64,000 bases of DNA from JBFJKD01 sp041601945 (GTDB lineage: Bacteria; Pseudomonadota; Gammaproteobacteria; Pseudomonadales; Porticoccaceae): assembly GCA_041601945.1 (NCBI GenBank), contig JBFIHG010000010.1:5399-69398 (forward strand). The letters are read 5' to 3'. Made by a program: the position numbers and the translations under genes. This document shows positions 33,785 through 42,771 of this stretch, piece by piece. Within the stretch, counting starts at the first letter, position 1, and each line of letters starts with the position of its first letter. The notes below the pieces were generated by a model, which was not told the origin of the DNA, did no database searches, and saw only the letters and a list, made by a program, of their open reading frames with translations.

Positions 33785-35755
33785 ATGAAACAGCTGTGGC
33801 AACCGTCCCCAGCTTTCCAGCAACAATCCAACATGGCCACCTATATGGCGTGGCTAGCCCGTGAGCGGGGCGTTGTGCTGGCAGATTACGACGCCCTGTA
33901 TCGCTGGTCGGTGGCGCATCTCGAAGATTTCTGGCAAAGCATCTGGGATTACTATCAGGTGCATTCCGCTACGCCCTGTAGTCGGGTACTCGCTAACCCG
34001 GAGATGCCAGGCGCCCGATGGTTTGAGGGTGCCACGCTTAATTTTGCCGAACATATTTTTCGCGCGCGCAGTGACGATCGTCCCGCGTTATTGGCCGAAT
34101 CTGAATCTGGCGAGCTGTGCTCCGTAAGCTGGGCGCAGCTGGAAGAGCAGGTTGCCAGGCTGGTGCATTATCTGCGCGCACTGGGGGTTACCCGCGGCGA
34201 TCGGGTGGTAGCCTATCTGCCCAATATTCCTCAGGCAGTCGTAGCTTTTCTGGCGGCCAACGCCATCGGCGCGGTGTGGGCCAGTTGTTCCCCGGATTTT
34301 GGCACTCCCAGTGTTATCGATCGCTTTCAGCAAATTTCTCCTAAAGTGCTGTTTGCGGTGGATGGTTATCGCTATAACGGCAAGTCTGTGGATCGTCTTG
34401 AATCGCTGGGGCAGATAGCCGTCGCACTACCGAGCGTGGAGCATATTGTGTTGTGCGATATGCTGGGCACGGCTGATCAATGCGATGTCCCTCGGGTTGA
34501 TTTGTGGGAACAGGCATTGGCTAATACTGCCACGGATATTCACTTTGAGCGCGTGCCTTTCGCGCATCCCATCTGGACGCTGTATTCCTCCGGCACTACC
34601 GGCGTACCCAAGGCGATAACCCATAGCCATGGTGGTATTTTGCTGGAACAGTACAAACATCTGGGGTTGCACAGTAACCTGAAACCCGGCGACCGGTTTT
34701 TCTGGTTTTCCACCACCGGTTGGGTAATGTGGAACATCGGTGTGGCTGCGCTGTTAACCGGCGCGGTGCTGGTACTCTACGACGGTAATCCTGCTTATCC
34801 GGATAGCGGCCGGTTGTGGTCGTTGGCCGAGCGCGCCCAGGTTAATTTGTTTGGTGGCGGTGCGGCGTACTATATCAGTTGCATGAAAGCGGGCCTGGAG
34901 CCCGGCGCAAATTATGACCTGAGCGCATTGCAAACTATTGGGTCTACCGGGTCGCCGCTGCCGGAGGAAGGTTTCGAGTGGATATACCGGGCGATCAAGG
35001 CGGATTTGTGGTTGATTTCAATGAGTGGTGGTACAGATATCGCGTCGGCATTCGTCGGCGGTGCGCCGCTGTTGCCGGTATACCGCGGCGAAATTCAATG
35101 CCGTATGCTCGGCGTGGATGTGCGCGCGGTCGATGCACAGGGGCAGGCATTGATCGACCAGGTTGGCGAAATGGTGATTACCCAACCGATGCCGTCCATG
35201 CCCGTTTATTTCTGGAATGACGACGGCGATAAACGCTATCGGGAAAGCTATTTCGAGGAGTATCCGGGCTGGTGGCGCCACGGGGACTGGATGCGGTTAT
35301 CTGCGCAGGGCACCGTGCAGATCACCGGCCGCTCGGATTCGACCCTCAACCGTGGCGGCATCCGCATTGGCACCAGTGAGGTATATCGCGGTGCCGAAGG
35401 CGTGGCAGGGGTTGTGGATAGTCTGGTGGTCAGTATTGAGCGTCCCGACGGCGGCGCCTATATGCCCATGTTTGTGCAATTACAGCCTGGGATGTCGCTT
35501 AGCGATGACCTGGTGCAACAGATTCGCAAAGCTTTGCGCGATAATTTTTCACCGCGCCATGTTCCCGACGAGATATTTCAGGTGGAGGAAATACCGTACA
35601 CCATGACCGGCAAAAAACTGGAAGTGCCGGTGAAAAAAATTCTGATGGGTGGCAATATCGAAAAAGCTGTAAACCGCGATGCTATGAAAAACCCACACAG
35701 TATTGAGTTCTTTATAACATTCGCTCAACGCGTCGCAGGGATATCCAAACTATGA
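33785..35755 (+). CDS. aacS: Acetoacetate-CoA ligase
   Basis: This 656-residue AMP-forming ligase fits acetoacetyl-CoA synthetase: an N-terminal extension like acetyl-CoA synthetase (the MAWLARERGV region), core motif YSSGTTGVPKAITHSHGG near 262-279, the family stretch GRSDSTLNRGGIRIGTSEVYR near 525, and a C-terminal catalytic Lys in YTMTGKKLEVPVKK near 617. The ATG at 33785 is chosen over a GTG nine bases earlier. It turns acetoacetate, the end product of leucine breakdown, into acetoacetyl-CoA, which suits the liu operon lying 0.5 kb away. Confidence 0.92.
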   Translation: MKQLWQPSPAFQQQSNMATYMAWLARERGVVLADYDALYRWSVAHLEDFWQSIWDYYQVHSATPCSRVLANPEMPGARWFEGATLNFAEHIFRARSDDRPALLAESESGELCSVSWAQLEEQVARLVHYLRALGVTRGDRVVAYLPNIPQAVVAFLAANAIGAVWASCSPDFGTPSVIDRFQQISPKVLFAVDGYRYNGKSVDRLESLGQIAVALPSVEHIVLCDMLGTADQCDVPRVDLWEQALANTATDIHFERVPFAHPIWTLYSSGTTGVPKAITHSHGGILLEQYKHLGLHSNLKPGDRFFWFSTTGWVMWNIGVAALLTGAVLVLYDGNPAYPDSGRLWSLAERAQVNLFGGGAAYYISCMKAGLEPGANYDLSALQTIGSTGSPLPEEGFEWIYRAIKADLWLISMSGGTDIASAFVGGAPLLPVYRGEIQCRMLGVDVRAVDAQGQALIDQVGEMVITQPMPSMPVYFWNDDGDKRYRESYFEEYPGWWRHGDWMRLSAQGTVQITGRSDSTLNRGGIRIGTSEVYRGAEGVAGVVDSLVVSIERPDGGAYMPMFVQLQPGMSLSDDLVQQIRKALRDNFSPRHVPDEIFQVEEIPYTMTGKKLEVPVKKILMGGNIEKAVNRDAMKNPHSIEFFITFAQRVAGISKL

Positions 35756-36162
35756 TCCAAACAATGAAAACAGCGCCAGATGGTTCGTCCCAAAATCAGA
35801 CGGTCGCTGCGCTGCTTGTGCAACTCCAGCAGCACCCGGACACGGTTGAGTTCGCACAGGTGATGGATGTGGTGGCCGAACACTATGTGTATCGTCCCAC
35901 CCGGTTCTGTAATGGGTCGGGAGAATTAATGGTTGTCAACGAAGCGGGAGCCAACGAGGGTTCCTGCCGACTGTTTGCGTTTGCGCAAAAGTTGGGTTTA
36001 AGTGAAATGCAAACCCTGGCGTGTTTTGGGCGCTACTATCGGGAGGATGTGCTGGGCAACCCCCATGGCAGTGAGCATGCCAATATTCGCGCATTTATGC
36101 GCAGTGGCTGGGCAGGTATCCAGTTTGACGGGTCACCACTGGCCGAACGCAGTCACCCCTGA
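35752..36162 (+). CDS. HopJ type III effector family protein
   Basis: This 136-residue protein matches the HopJ family. The core FAQVMDVVAEHYVYRPTRF, a segment with GANEGSC, the FAQKLGLSEMQTLACFG stretch and YREDVLGNPHGSEHANIR are family features. Despite the name, family members are widespread in free-living gammaproteobacteria with no type III secretion, and no such genes lie here. Its ATG overlaps the aacS stop by 4 nt, so it is translationally coupled to ketone-body metabolism. Function unknown. Confidence 0.87.
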   Translation: MIQTMKTAPDGSSQNQTVAALLVQLQQHPDTVEFAQVMDVVAEHYVYRPTRFCNGSGELMVVNEAGANEGSCRLFAFAQKLGLSEMQTLACFGRYYREDVLGNPHGSEHANIRAFMRSGWAGIQFDGSPLAERSHP

Positions 36163-36254
36163 GGTTGCTGCGGATGACCGCCCACGCTATGCCGCTGCTG
36201 TCATACCTGGCGCGCGGGTCGGGTTGAATTGGGACAGGGGCTGGTGGCGCGTTG

Positions 36255-38276
36255 TCAGGCGTCTTCGCTGGCTTCGAAACTCAGCATGGCGACACCACCG
36301 TCCACAAGATCTCCCGGTTTAAAGTAAAACTCTGTCACCATGCCGGTTTTTGGGGCGCGAATGGTGTGCTCCATTTTCATGGCTTCCATAATTAGCAGTG
36401 GGTCGCCCTTTGCCACCGTAGCACCAACCGCCGCTACCAACGACACTACGGTTCCGGTCATCGGTGCAGTCAGACCGCCAGCGGATTCAACATCGCTGCT
36501 ATCGCCACAGTCCACGGGCACTAATGAGAAAGGCAGTGCGCCTTTAGGCGTAAACAGGCTATGACCCTGGCCGTGCGCAACCACGGTTGCCCGCACCCGG
36601 TGGCCGTCCACGTTGGCCACCAGTGTGTGGCCATCCAGGGTGCCACTGACAATCGACCCGTGCGCGTCCGTATCAGTGACAATGGTATAGCGATTACTGC
36701 CGCTCGGATTGTGCTCGCTGGCCTGCACCTGATGTGCCATATCGGCAACCAGGAAATCAAATTTCTGGGTGCGTGGTTCGTTACAGCGCCAGCCGTTGGC
36801 GTTGTGCCACGGCGATGTGGGGTCAGTGCTTTTCTGTGCGAGCGTGGCGGCAGCCTGTTGTCGGTGCAAGATCACAAATAACGTGGCGAGGGCGACACCT
36901 TGCTGCATATCCTGACTCGCCGGGCGAAAAATCTCCTCCCGGTGTTTCTCGATAAAACCGGTGTCCAGATCGGCAGCTTTGAAAGCTGGATTAGTCGCGA
37001 GGTTGTACAGAAAATCTACGTTAGTGGTAACACCGCTGATGCGGTATTCGGTGAGCGCGCGCGCCAGTCGAGCCAGCGCGCGGTCGCGATTTTCGTCCCA
37101 GACCACCAGTTTGGCGATCATGGGATCGTAGTAGGGGCTGACCTCGTCGCCCTGCAGCACCCCGGTGTCCACCCGCACGTGGGCGTCTTCACTGGGGGGC
37201 TGTAGAAAATCGAGTTTTCCGGTGGATGGCAAAAAGTCGTTGTTAGGATCTTCGGCATAGATACGCGCTTCGAAAGCGTGGCCGTTGATGGTCAGTTGCT
37301 CCTGGCGCAGGGGTAATGGTTGGCCAGCGGCGACACGCAACTGCCATTCCACCAGATCCTGCCCGGTAATCATTTCTGTGACCGGGTGCTCCACCTGCAG
37401 GCGGGTGTTCATTTCCATAAAATAAAACGAGTCGTCTTTGTCGAGTAAAAACTCCACCGTACCTGCGCCTTCGTAGGCAATGGTTCGAGCGGCCAGTAGC
37501 GCCGCGTCGCCCATCGCAGTACGTACAGTTTCGTTCAGACCGGGCGCCGGGGCTTCCTCGATAACTTTCTGGTGGCGCCGCTGCACGGAGCAATCCCGTT
37601 CAAACAGGTACACGCCGTTGCCGAAGCTGTCGCAGAACACCTGAATCTCCACATGGCGCGGTTGCGTCAGATATTTTTCCACCAGCATTTTGTCGTCACC
37701 AAAGCTGCTCATGGCCTCCCGCTTGGCGGCAGCCAGCCCCGCGTCAAATTCGGCGGCGCTCCACACCTGACGCATTCCCTTGCCACCGCCGCCAGCTGCG
37801 GCTTTGAGCAATACCGGGTAGCCCATCTGGTCGCTAATTTTCTTCAGAATGGCCGGATCCTGGTCATCGCCGTGATACCCGGGCACCAGCGGCACGCCGG
37901 CAGCTTCCATAATGGTTTTGGCGGCGGATTTCGATCCCATGGCTTCAATGGCAGCGACCGGTGGGCCGATAAACACAATATTGTTGCTTTTACAAAGTGC
38001 GCAAAACTGTGCGTTTTCGGAGAGAAAGCCATAGCCGGGATGAATGGCCTGGGCACCGGTTTTGATGGCGGCGGCAATAATTTTTTCGGCTACCAGATAA
38101 GATTCGCGGGACGGCGCCGGCCCGATATGCACCGCTTCGTCGGCCATGGCGACATGCAGGGAATTCTTGTCCGCATCGGAATACACCGCAACTGTGCGGA
38201 TACCCAGCTTTTTAGCGGTGCGAATCACTCGGCACGCTATTTCACCACGATTGGCAATCAGAATTTTTTCAAACAT
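36255..38276 (-). CDS. liuD: Methylcrotonyl-CoA carboxylase alpha (biotin) subunit
   Basis: This 673-residue subunit carries biotin carboxylase and carrier domains. The start MFEKILIANRGEIACRV is classic, the ATP-grasp region has LLKAAAGGGGKGMR near 158 and EMNTRLQVEHPVTE near 287. The C-terminal biotinyl domain has the EAMKMEH acceptor lysine near residue 640. The ATG at 38276 is used, not the frame opening at 38297. It lies 92 bp after the beta subunit in the liu operon. Geranyl-CoA carboxylase alpha (AtuF) is similar, but the adjacent isovaleryl-CoA dehydrogenase favours leucine breakdown. Confidence 0.9.
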   Translation of the reverse strand: MFEKILIANRGEIACRVIRTAKKLGIRTVAVYSDADKNSLHVAMADEAVHIGPAPSRESYLVAEKIIAAAIKTGAQAIHPGYGFLSENAQFCALCKSNNIVFIGPPVAAIEAMGSKSAAKTIMEAAGVPLVPGYHGDDQDPAILKKISDQMGYPVLLKAAAGGGGKGMRQVWSAAEFDAGLAAAKREAMSSFGDDKMLVEKYLTQPRHVEIQVFCDSFGNGVYLFERDCSVQRRHQKVIEEAPAPGLNETVRTAMGDAALLAARTIAYEGAGTVEFLLDKDDSFYFMEMNTRLQVEHPVTEMITGQDLVEWQLRVAAGQPLPLRQEQLTINGHAFEARIYAEDPNNDFLPSTGKLDFLQPPSEDAHVRVDTGVLQGDEVSPYYDPMIAKLVVWDENRDRALARLARALTEYRISGVTTNVDFLYNLATNPAFKAADLDTGFIEKHREEIFRPASQDMQQGVALATLFVILHRQQAAATLAQKSTDPTSPWHNANGWRCNEPRTQKFDFLVADMAHQVQASEHNPSGSNRYTIVTDTDAHGSIVSGTLDGHTLVANVDGHRVRATVVAHGQGHSLFTPKGALPFSLVPVDCGDSSDVESAGGLTAPMTGTVVSLVAAVGATVAKGDPLLIMEAMKMEHTIRAPKTGMVTEFYFKPGDLVDGGVAMLSFEASEDA

Positions 38277-38368
38277 CTCGGTACCTGTTGGTCGCACCCA
38301 GTTAGTGACACTATGCCGTTGTTAGTCTGGTGTTTGGCGTATTCTTGAAACACCACCCGCAAGAGATA

Positions 38369-39976
38369 CTACATACGGAATACGCCGAATTTAGTTTCCT
38401 CAATTTCTTTGTTCAAGGAAGCCGATATGGACAGGCCCAGCACCATGCGGGTCTCCGCCGGGTCGATAATACCGTCATCCCAGATTCGCGCGGACGCATA
38501 ATACGGATGTCCCTGTTTTTCGTACAGCTCAATTATCGGCTGCTTGAATTCGGCTTCTTCCTCCGCGCTCCAGCTTTCGCCTTTGGCTTCCATGGCGTCC
38601 CGCCTTACCTGGGCCAGTACCGACGCCGCCTGTACGCCCCCCATAACTGAGATGCGTGCATTGGGCCACATATACAAAAAGCGCGGATCGTAGGAGCGAC
38701 CGCACATACCGTAGTTGCCAGCGCCAAAAGAGCCGCCAATAATAACGGTAAATTTTGGCACCCGCGCACAGGCCACCGCGTTGACCATTTTGGCGCCATT
38801 TTTGGCGATACCCCCCGCTTCGTACTGTTTGCCAATCATAAAACCGGTAATGTTTTGCAGGAATACCAGGGGTATCTTGCGCTGCGCGCACAGCTCGATA
38901 AAGTGTGCGCCTTTTTGTGCCGACTCGCTAAACAAAATACCGTTGTTACCTAGAATGCCCACCGGGTAGCCGTGAATGCGGGCAAATCCGCACACCAATG
39001 TCGCGCCAAACAAGGCTTTGAATTCATCAAATTCCGAACCGTCCACGATGCGCGCGATGATCTCCCGCACATCGTAGGGTTGGCGGGCATCCTTGGGCAC
39101 CACGCCATAGAGCTCGGTGGGGTCGTACAGTGGGGGCACTGGCTCGGCAATATCCAGTTGTGCCGGCTTGACCCGGTTGAGGCGACTGACGGCGTCGCGC
39201 GCCAGTTGCAGGGCATGGTGGTCATTGAGTGCGTAGTGATCAGCCACACCGGAGGTGCGACAGTGCACGTCCGCGCCGCCCAGTTCTTCGGCGCTGACGA
39301 TTTCGCCGGTCGCTGCTTTTACCAGTGGCGGGCCACCGAGAAAAATAGTGCCCTGTTCTTTAACAATAATGGCTTCATCCGCCATGGCGGGCACGTAGGC
39401 GCCGCCCGCGGTACAGGAGCCCATGACCACCGCGATTTGTGGAATGCCCATGGAGGACATAACCGCCTGGTTATGAAAGTTGCGACCGAAATTCAGGCGG
39501 TCGGGAAACACCTCCGCCTGGGCGGGTAGATAGGCGCCCCCCGAATCTACCAGATAGATACAGGGCAGATGGTTATCCTGGGCGATGTCCTGACCGCGAA
39601 TTTGCTTTTTAACGGTGCACGGGTAATAGGTACCACCTTTGACCGTGGCATCGTTGGCGAAGATCATGCACTCCTGTCCCGACACCCGGCCAATACCGGT
39701 GATAATCCCCGCGCCAGGCACATAATCGTCGTACATTTCCCAGGCCGCGAGTTGTGAAAACTCAAGAAATGGGGTGCCGGGATCCAGCAGGCCGTTGACC
39801 CTGTCCCGTGGTAATAATTTGCCGCGGGAAACGTGGCGGGCGCAGGATTTCTCGCCACCCCCCAGTTTAATCTGCGCGACCTTGGCATTTAGATCGTCCA
39901 ATTGCGTCTGCATATGCGCGGCGTTGGCATCGAATTCCGCGGAGCGGGTATTAATTTTGGATTGCAATATCGCCAT
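38369..39976 (-). CDS. liuB: Methylcrotonyl-CoA carboxylase beta subunit
   Basis: This 535-residue carboxyltransferase makes 3-methylglutaconyl-CoA with the biotin subunit. Signatures are YLVDSGGAYLPAQAEVFPD near 155-173, MGSCTAGGAYVPAM near 195, FLQNITGFMIGKQYEAGGI near 375, and GGSFGAGNYGMCGR near 415. The length equals Pseudomonas LiuB as I recall it. It starts 15 bp after the SDR stop and precedes liuD. The usual liuC gene is absent between the two subunits. Confidence 0.92.
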   Translation of the reverse strand: MAILQSKINTRSAEFDANAAHMQTQLDDLNAKVAQIKLGGGEKSCARHVSRGKLLPRDRVNGLLDPGTPFLEFSQLAAWEMYDDYVPGAGIITGIGRVSGQECMIFANDATVKGGTYYPCTVKKQIRGQDIAQDNHLPCIYLVDSGGAYLPAQAEVFPDRLNFGRNFHNQAVMSSMGIPQIAVVMGSCTAGGAYVPAMADEAIIVKEQGTIFLGGPPLVKAATGEIVSAEELGGADVHCRTSGVADHYALNDHHALQLARDAVSRLNRVKPAQLDIAEPVPPLYDPTELYGVVPKDARQPYDVREIIARIVDGSEFDEFKALFGATLVCGFARIHGYPVGILGNNGILFSESAQKGAHFIELCAQRKIPLVFLQNITGFMIGKQYEAGGIAKNGAKMVNAVACARVPKFTVIIGGSFGAGNYGMCGRSYDPRFLYMWPNARISVMGGVQAASVLAQVRRDAMEAKGESWSAEEEAEFKQPIIELYEKQGHPYYASARIWDDGIIDPAETRMVLGLSISASLNKEIEETKFGVFRM

Positions 39977-39991
39977 GGGTTCCTACTCGCT

Positions 39992-40882
39992 TCAGGCTTT
40001 TGGTTCGAGGATTTTTGGAAAGGTTGCGCGATGAAAACCGTTATACGCCGAGTTGTTGCGCAGCGCCCGTGGAATCTTTCTCCCCAGGGGCGAATCTGTG
40101 CACAGGGAGCTGCCGCCGTCGACGCGCAGGGTGACGCCATTGATATAGCTGGCGCCCTCGCTCAGTAAAAAACATACCGCAGAGCTGACCTCGGACTCGG
40201 TGCCAAGGCGGTTTAACGGCACCGTTTCGTGAAAGTGGGGAATGCACTCGAGCATCTCGGGGTCTTCGTAGGTGTCGAGTCCGGAGGATGCCAGGTACCC
40301 CGGCGCCACGGCATTGAGACGTACCCCCGCGTAAGCCCATTCCACAGCTGCGGTCTGGGTCAGGTTTTCCATACCGGCTCGCGCGGCGCCCGAGTGCGCC
40401 ATGCGCGGCATGCCGCCAAAGTTATCGGCGGTGATGTTGACGATCGCCCCGCCGTGTTCTTTCATGGATTTGAGAAACACCGCTTTGGAGACGATAAAGC
40501 CGCCCAGCAGGTTGGTACGCACCACGGCGAGAAAGCCGTTGGGGCTGATATTTTCCAGGTCCGCGGGAAACTGCCCGCCGGCATTGTTGACCAGGCCGTG
40601 AATCGGGCCGTGGGCGGCGATAAATTTATCGATAAGCGCGTCCATTGCGTCGGCGTCGCGAATATCCCCGCAGCCGTAGTCGCAGATGGCGCCGGGATTG
40701 TCGCTCTCTATTTCGTTTTTCACGTTAACCAGTTTTGCCTCGGTGCGTCCAATCATCAAAACCGTCGCGCCAAGGGCCGCTAACTCGTGGGCAATACAAC
40801 GCCCGAAACCGCTGCCAGCGCCGGTGACAAGTATAGTTTTGCCGGCGAACAGGTCGGGCTTGAGTACGGATTGATAGGTCAT
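39992..40882 (-). CDS. PECR-like short-chain dehydrogenase/enoyl-CoA reductase in liu operon
   Basis: This 296-residue SDR has the cofactor motif TGAGSGFG near 22 and NNAGG near 105. The usual catalytic YxxxK is replaced by MAHSGAARAGMENLT, and the C-terminal part reads VSSAVCFLLSEGASYINGV then DGGSSLCT. From memory, this arrangement recalls peroxisomal trans-2-enoyl-CoA reductase (PECR) and 2,4-dienoyl-CoA reductases. The ATG at 40882 gives a normal N-terminus. It sits between isovaleryl-CoA dehydrogenase and the carboxylase beta gene, where liu operons normally have no SDR. It may reduce a branched enoyl-CoA; that is inference. Confidence 0.82.
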   Translation of the reverse strand: MTYQSVLKPDLFAGKTILVTGAGSGFGRCIAHELAALGATVLMIGRTEAKLVNVKNEIESDNPGAICDYGCGDIRDADAMDALIDKFIAAHGPIHGLVNNAGGQFPADLENISPNGFLAVVRTNLLGGFIVSKAVFLKSMKEHGGAIVNITADNFGGMPRMAHSGAARAGMENLTQTAAVEWAYAGVRLNAVAPGYLASSGLDTYEDPEMLECIPHFHETVPLNRLGTESEVSSAVCFLLSEGASYINGVTLRVDGGSSLCTDSPLGRKIPRALRNNSAYNGFHRATFPKILEPKA

Positions 40883-40901
40883 AGTGATGATTTCCTGTTG
40901 T

Positions 40902-42071
40902 CTATTTTGTTTCGTTGAACAGTTCCCTGCCCACCAGCATACGACGTATTTCCGATGTGCCGGCACCTATTTCGTAGAGCTTGGCATCGCGCAGCAAGCG
41001 CCCGGTGGGGTATTCGTTAATATAGCCGTTACCGCCCAGGGTCTGAATGGCCTGCAGGGCCATTTGCGTGGCTTTTTCAGCGGTGTATAAAATGACTGCG
41101 GCGGCATCCTTACGGGAATCTTCACCCCGATCGCAGGCCTTGGCTACCGCATAGAGGTAGGCGCGGGAGGTATTAATGTCCACATACATATCCGCCAGCT
41201 TGCCCTGCATCAGTTGAAATTCACCGATCGGCTGATCGAATTGACGACGGTCGTGCAGGTAGGGGATAACAATGTCCAGACAGGCTTGCATAATGCCCAC
41301 CGGCCCGCCTGATAGCACTGTGCGTTCGTAGTCGAGGCCAGACATCAGGACTTTCACGCCGCCATTTTCCTGTCCGAGAATATTTTCCGCAGGAACCTCG
41401 CAATCCTCGAACACCAGCTCGCCAGTGCTGGAGCCGCGCATCCCGAGCTTGTCGAGTTTCTGCGCGCGACTAAAGCCGGGGTAGTCGCGCTCCACGATAA
41501 ACGCGGTAATGCCTTTGGGTCCAGCCTCCGGGCGGGTTTTGGCATAGATGACATAGGTGTTGGCATCGGGACCATTGGTGATCCAGAATTTATTGCCATT
41601 GAGAATATAACGATCCCCTCGCTTGTCGGCCCGTAGTTTCATACTGACCACATCGGAGCCAGCGCCGGGTTCGCTCATGGCCAATGCGCCGATGTGCTCG
41701 CCGGAGCACAGCTTGGGCAGGTATTTCTGTTTCTGTTCGGGGGTGCCGTTCTTGCGGATTTGATTAACACAGAGATTGGAATGGGCGCCGTAGGACAGTC
41801 CGATCGACGCCGATGCGCGGGAAATTTCTTCCATGGCGACGACGTGCGCCAGATATCCCATATTGGTGCCGCCGTATTCTTCCTCCACGGTCATGCCGAG
41901 TAGTCCCATATCACCCAGTTTGCGCCATATATTTAGTGGAAATTCATTGTCGCGATCTATTTGTTCGGCGAGGGGCGCCAGTTCCTTTTGGCTGAATTGA
42001 TAGACGCTATCGCGCAGCATGTCGACGTCCTGGCCAAGATCGAAGTTCATACTTTTAAAAACGGAGTTCAT
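40902..42071 (-). CDS. liuA: Isovaleryl-CoA dehydrogenase
   Basis: This FAD enzyme oxidises isovaleryl-CoA to 3-methylcrotonyl-CoA in leucine breakdown, passing electrons to ETF. The 389 residues include LAMSEPGAGSDVVSMKLRA near 128, FWITNGPDA, and GLDYERTVLSGGP near 243-255. In that segment the Glu sits at the position that distinguishes isovaleryl-CoA dehydrogenase from other family members. The C-terminal substrate region includes QTLGGNGYINEYPTGRLLRD. The ATG at 42071 follows GAGG. It is the first enzyme gene after liuR. Confidence 0.93.
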   Translation of the reverse strand: MNSVFKSMNFDLGQDVDMLRDSVYQFSQKELAPLAEQIDRDNEFPLNIWRKLGDMGLLGMTVEEEYGGTNMGYLAHVVAMEEISRASASIGLSYGAHSNLCVNQIRKNGTPEQKQKYLPKLCSGEHIGALAMSEPGAGSDVVSMKLRADKRGDRYILNGNKFWITNGPDANTYVIYAKTRPEAGPKGITAFIVERDYPGFSRAQKLDKLGMRGSSTGELVFEDCEVPAENILGQENGGVKVLMSGLDYERTVLSGGPVGIMQACLDIVIPYLHDRRQFDQPIGEFQLMQGKLADMYVDINTSRAYLYAVAKACDRGEDSRKDAAAVILYTAEKATQMALQAIQTLGGNGYINEYPTGRLLRDAKLYEIGAGTSEIRRMLVGRELFNETK

Positions 42072-42106
42072 AAGGGCCTCGGCGGTCGTTAAAAATTGGC
42101 AATAAG

Positions 42107-42517
42107 CTAACGGGTTTGCTTGTCGCGTAGTTTGCGATTGGCTTCGAGTTCCGCGCGACATCCGTTTTCGGCGCGGTCGAGATCCGCCATCATTTTTTTC
42201 AGGTCTTGTAGTTGTCGCTGCAGGCGCTGGCGTTGCTGGTTAATCGTGTCAATGGTGGTTAACAGCTGTTGCGTGTTGTTTTTGCCCGGTTCATACATAT
42301 TGATAATGTCGCGGCTCTCGGGTAGCGTCAAACCGAGCCGTTTACCCCGCAGAATCAATTTTAATTTGGTGCGATCCGCGTTACTGAAAATGCGAGTCTG
42401 GCCCCTTCGCTCGGGTGTAAACAACCCGATTTCTTCGTAGTGGCGTATGGTGCGCGTGGTTATCCCAAACTCCCGGGATAGCTCGCTAATCGTGTAGGTG
42501 TTGCCATCGGTCGGCAT
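42107..42517 (-). CDS. liuR: MerR-family regulator of the liu operon
   Basis: This 136-residue MerR-type regulator has a winged-helix N-terminus (YTISELSREFGITTRTIRHYEEIGLF, about 8-33) and a coiled-coil dimerisation helix (QQRQRLQRQLQDLKKMMADLD). The gene lies 35 bp upstream of liuA on the same strand, the standard LiuR position, and no effector cysteines of the metal-sensing type are apparent. It probably represses this operon and the divergent ligase through the palindrome at 42563. Confidence 0.88.
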   Translation of the reverse strand: MPTDGNTYTISELSREFGITTRTIRHYEEIGLFTPERRGQTRIFSNADRTKLKLILRGKRLGLTLPESRDIINMYEPGKNNTQQLLTTIDTINQQRQRLQRQLQDLKKMMADLDRAENGCRAELEANRKLRDKQTR

Positions 42518-42562
42518 AAGAGCATTTGGAGTCGGTTGATTCTGGGTGAAGGAATATAGCTT

Positions 42563-42576
42563 ACGTTAACGTTAAC
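42563..42576. promoter_or_regulatory. Palindromic operator, probable LiuR box
   Basis: ACGTTAACGTTAAC contains two overlapping perfect palindromes, ACGTTAACGT (42563-42572) and GTTAACGTTAAC (42565-42576). They lie 46 bp before liuR and about 200 bp before the divergent ligase. The ACGT-bearing symmetry resembles boxes reported for LiuR regulators; this comparison is from memory. Confidence 0.6.
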
Positions 42577-42771
42577 TTCAACTTGTGCCCCGGCTGCTCT
42601 GCGGCGTGACCATGCAGCGCCACGGCTAACGAGTTAGCCAGTGCGGAGGCCCGCGTTGCCCCTGGTAATACCCCGGGGTAAACTGCGTTGCGTTACCCGC
42701 AGGGGACGCTGGCGAATAGTATTTCGCGCCGCCGATACTTGCCATCCTTAAATTGGAGGACTACCCGAACA

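Noticed and set aside
36255..42071. Acyclic terpene (atu) operon with geranyl-CoA carboxylase
   Set aside because: The dehydrogenase has the isovaleryl-CoA type Glu in GLDYER, and a MerR regulator sits beside it; both fit liu. Carboxylase specificity still needs a phylogenetic check.
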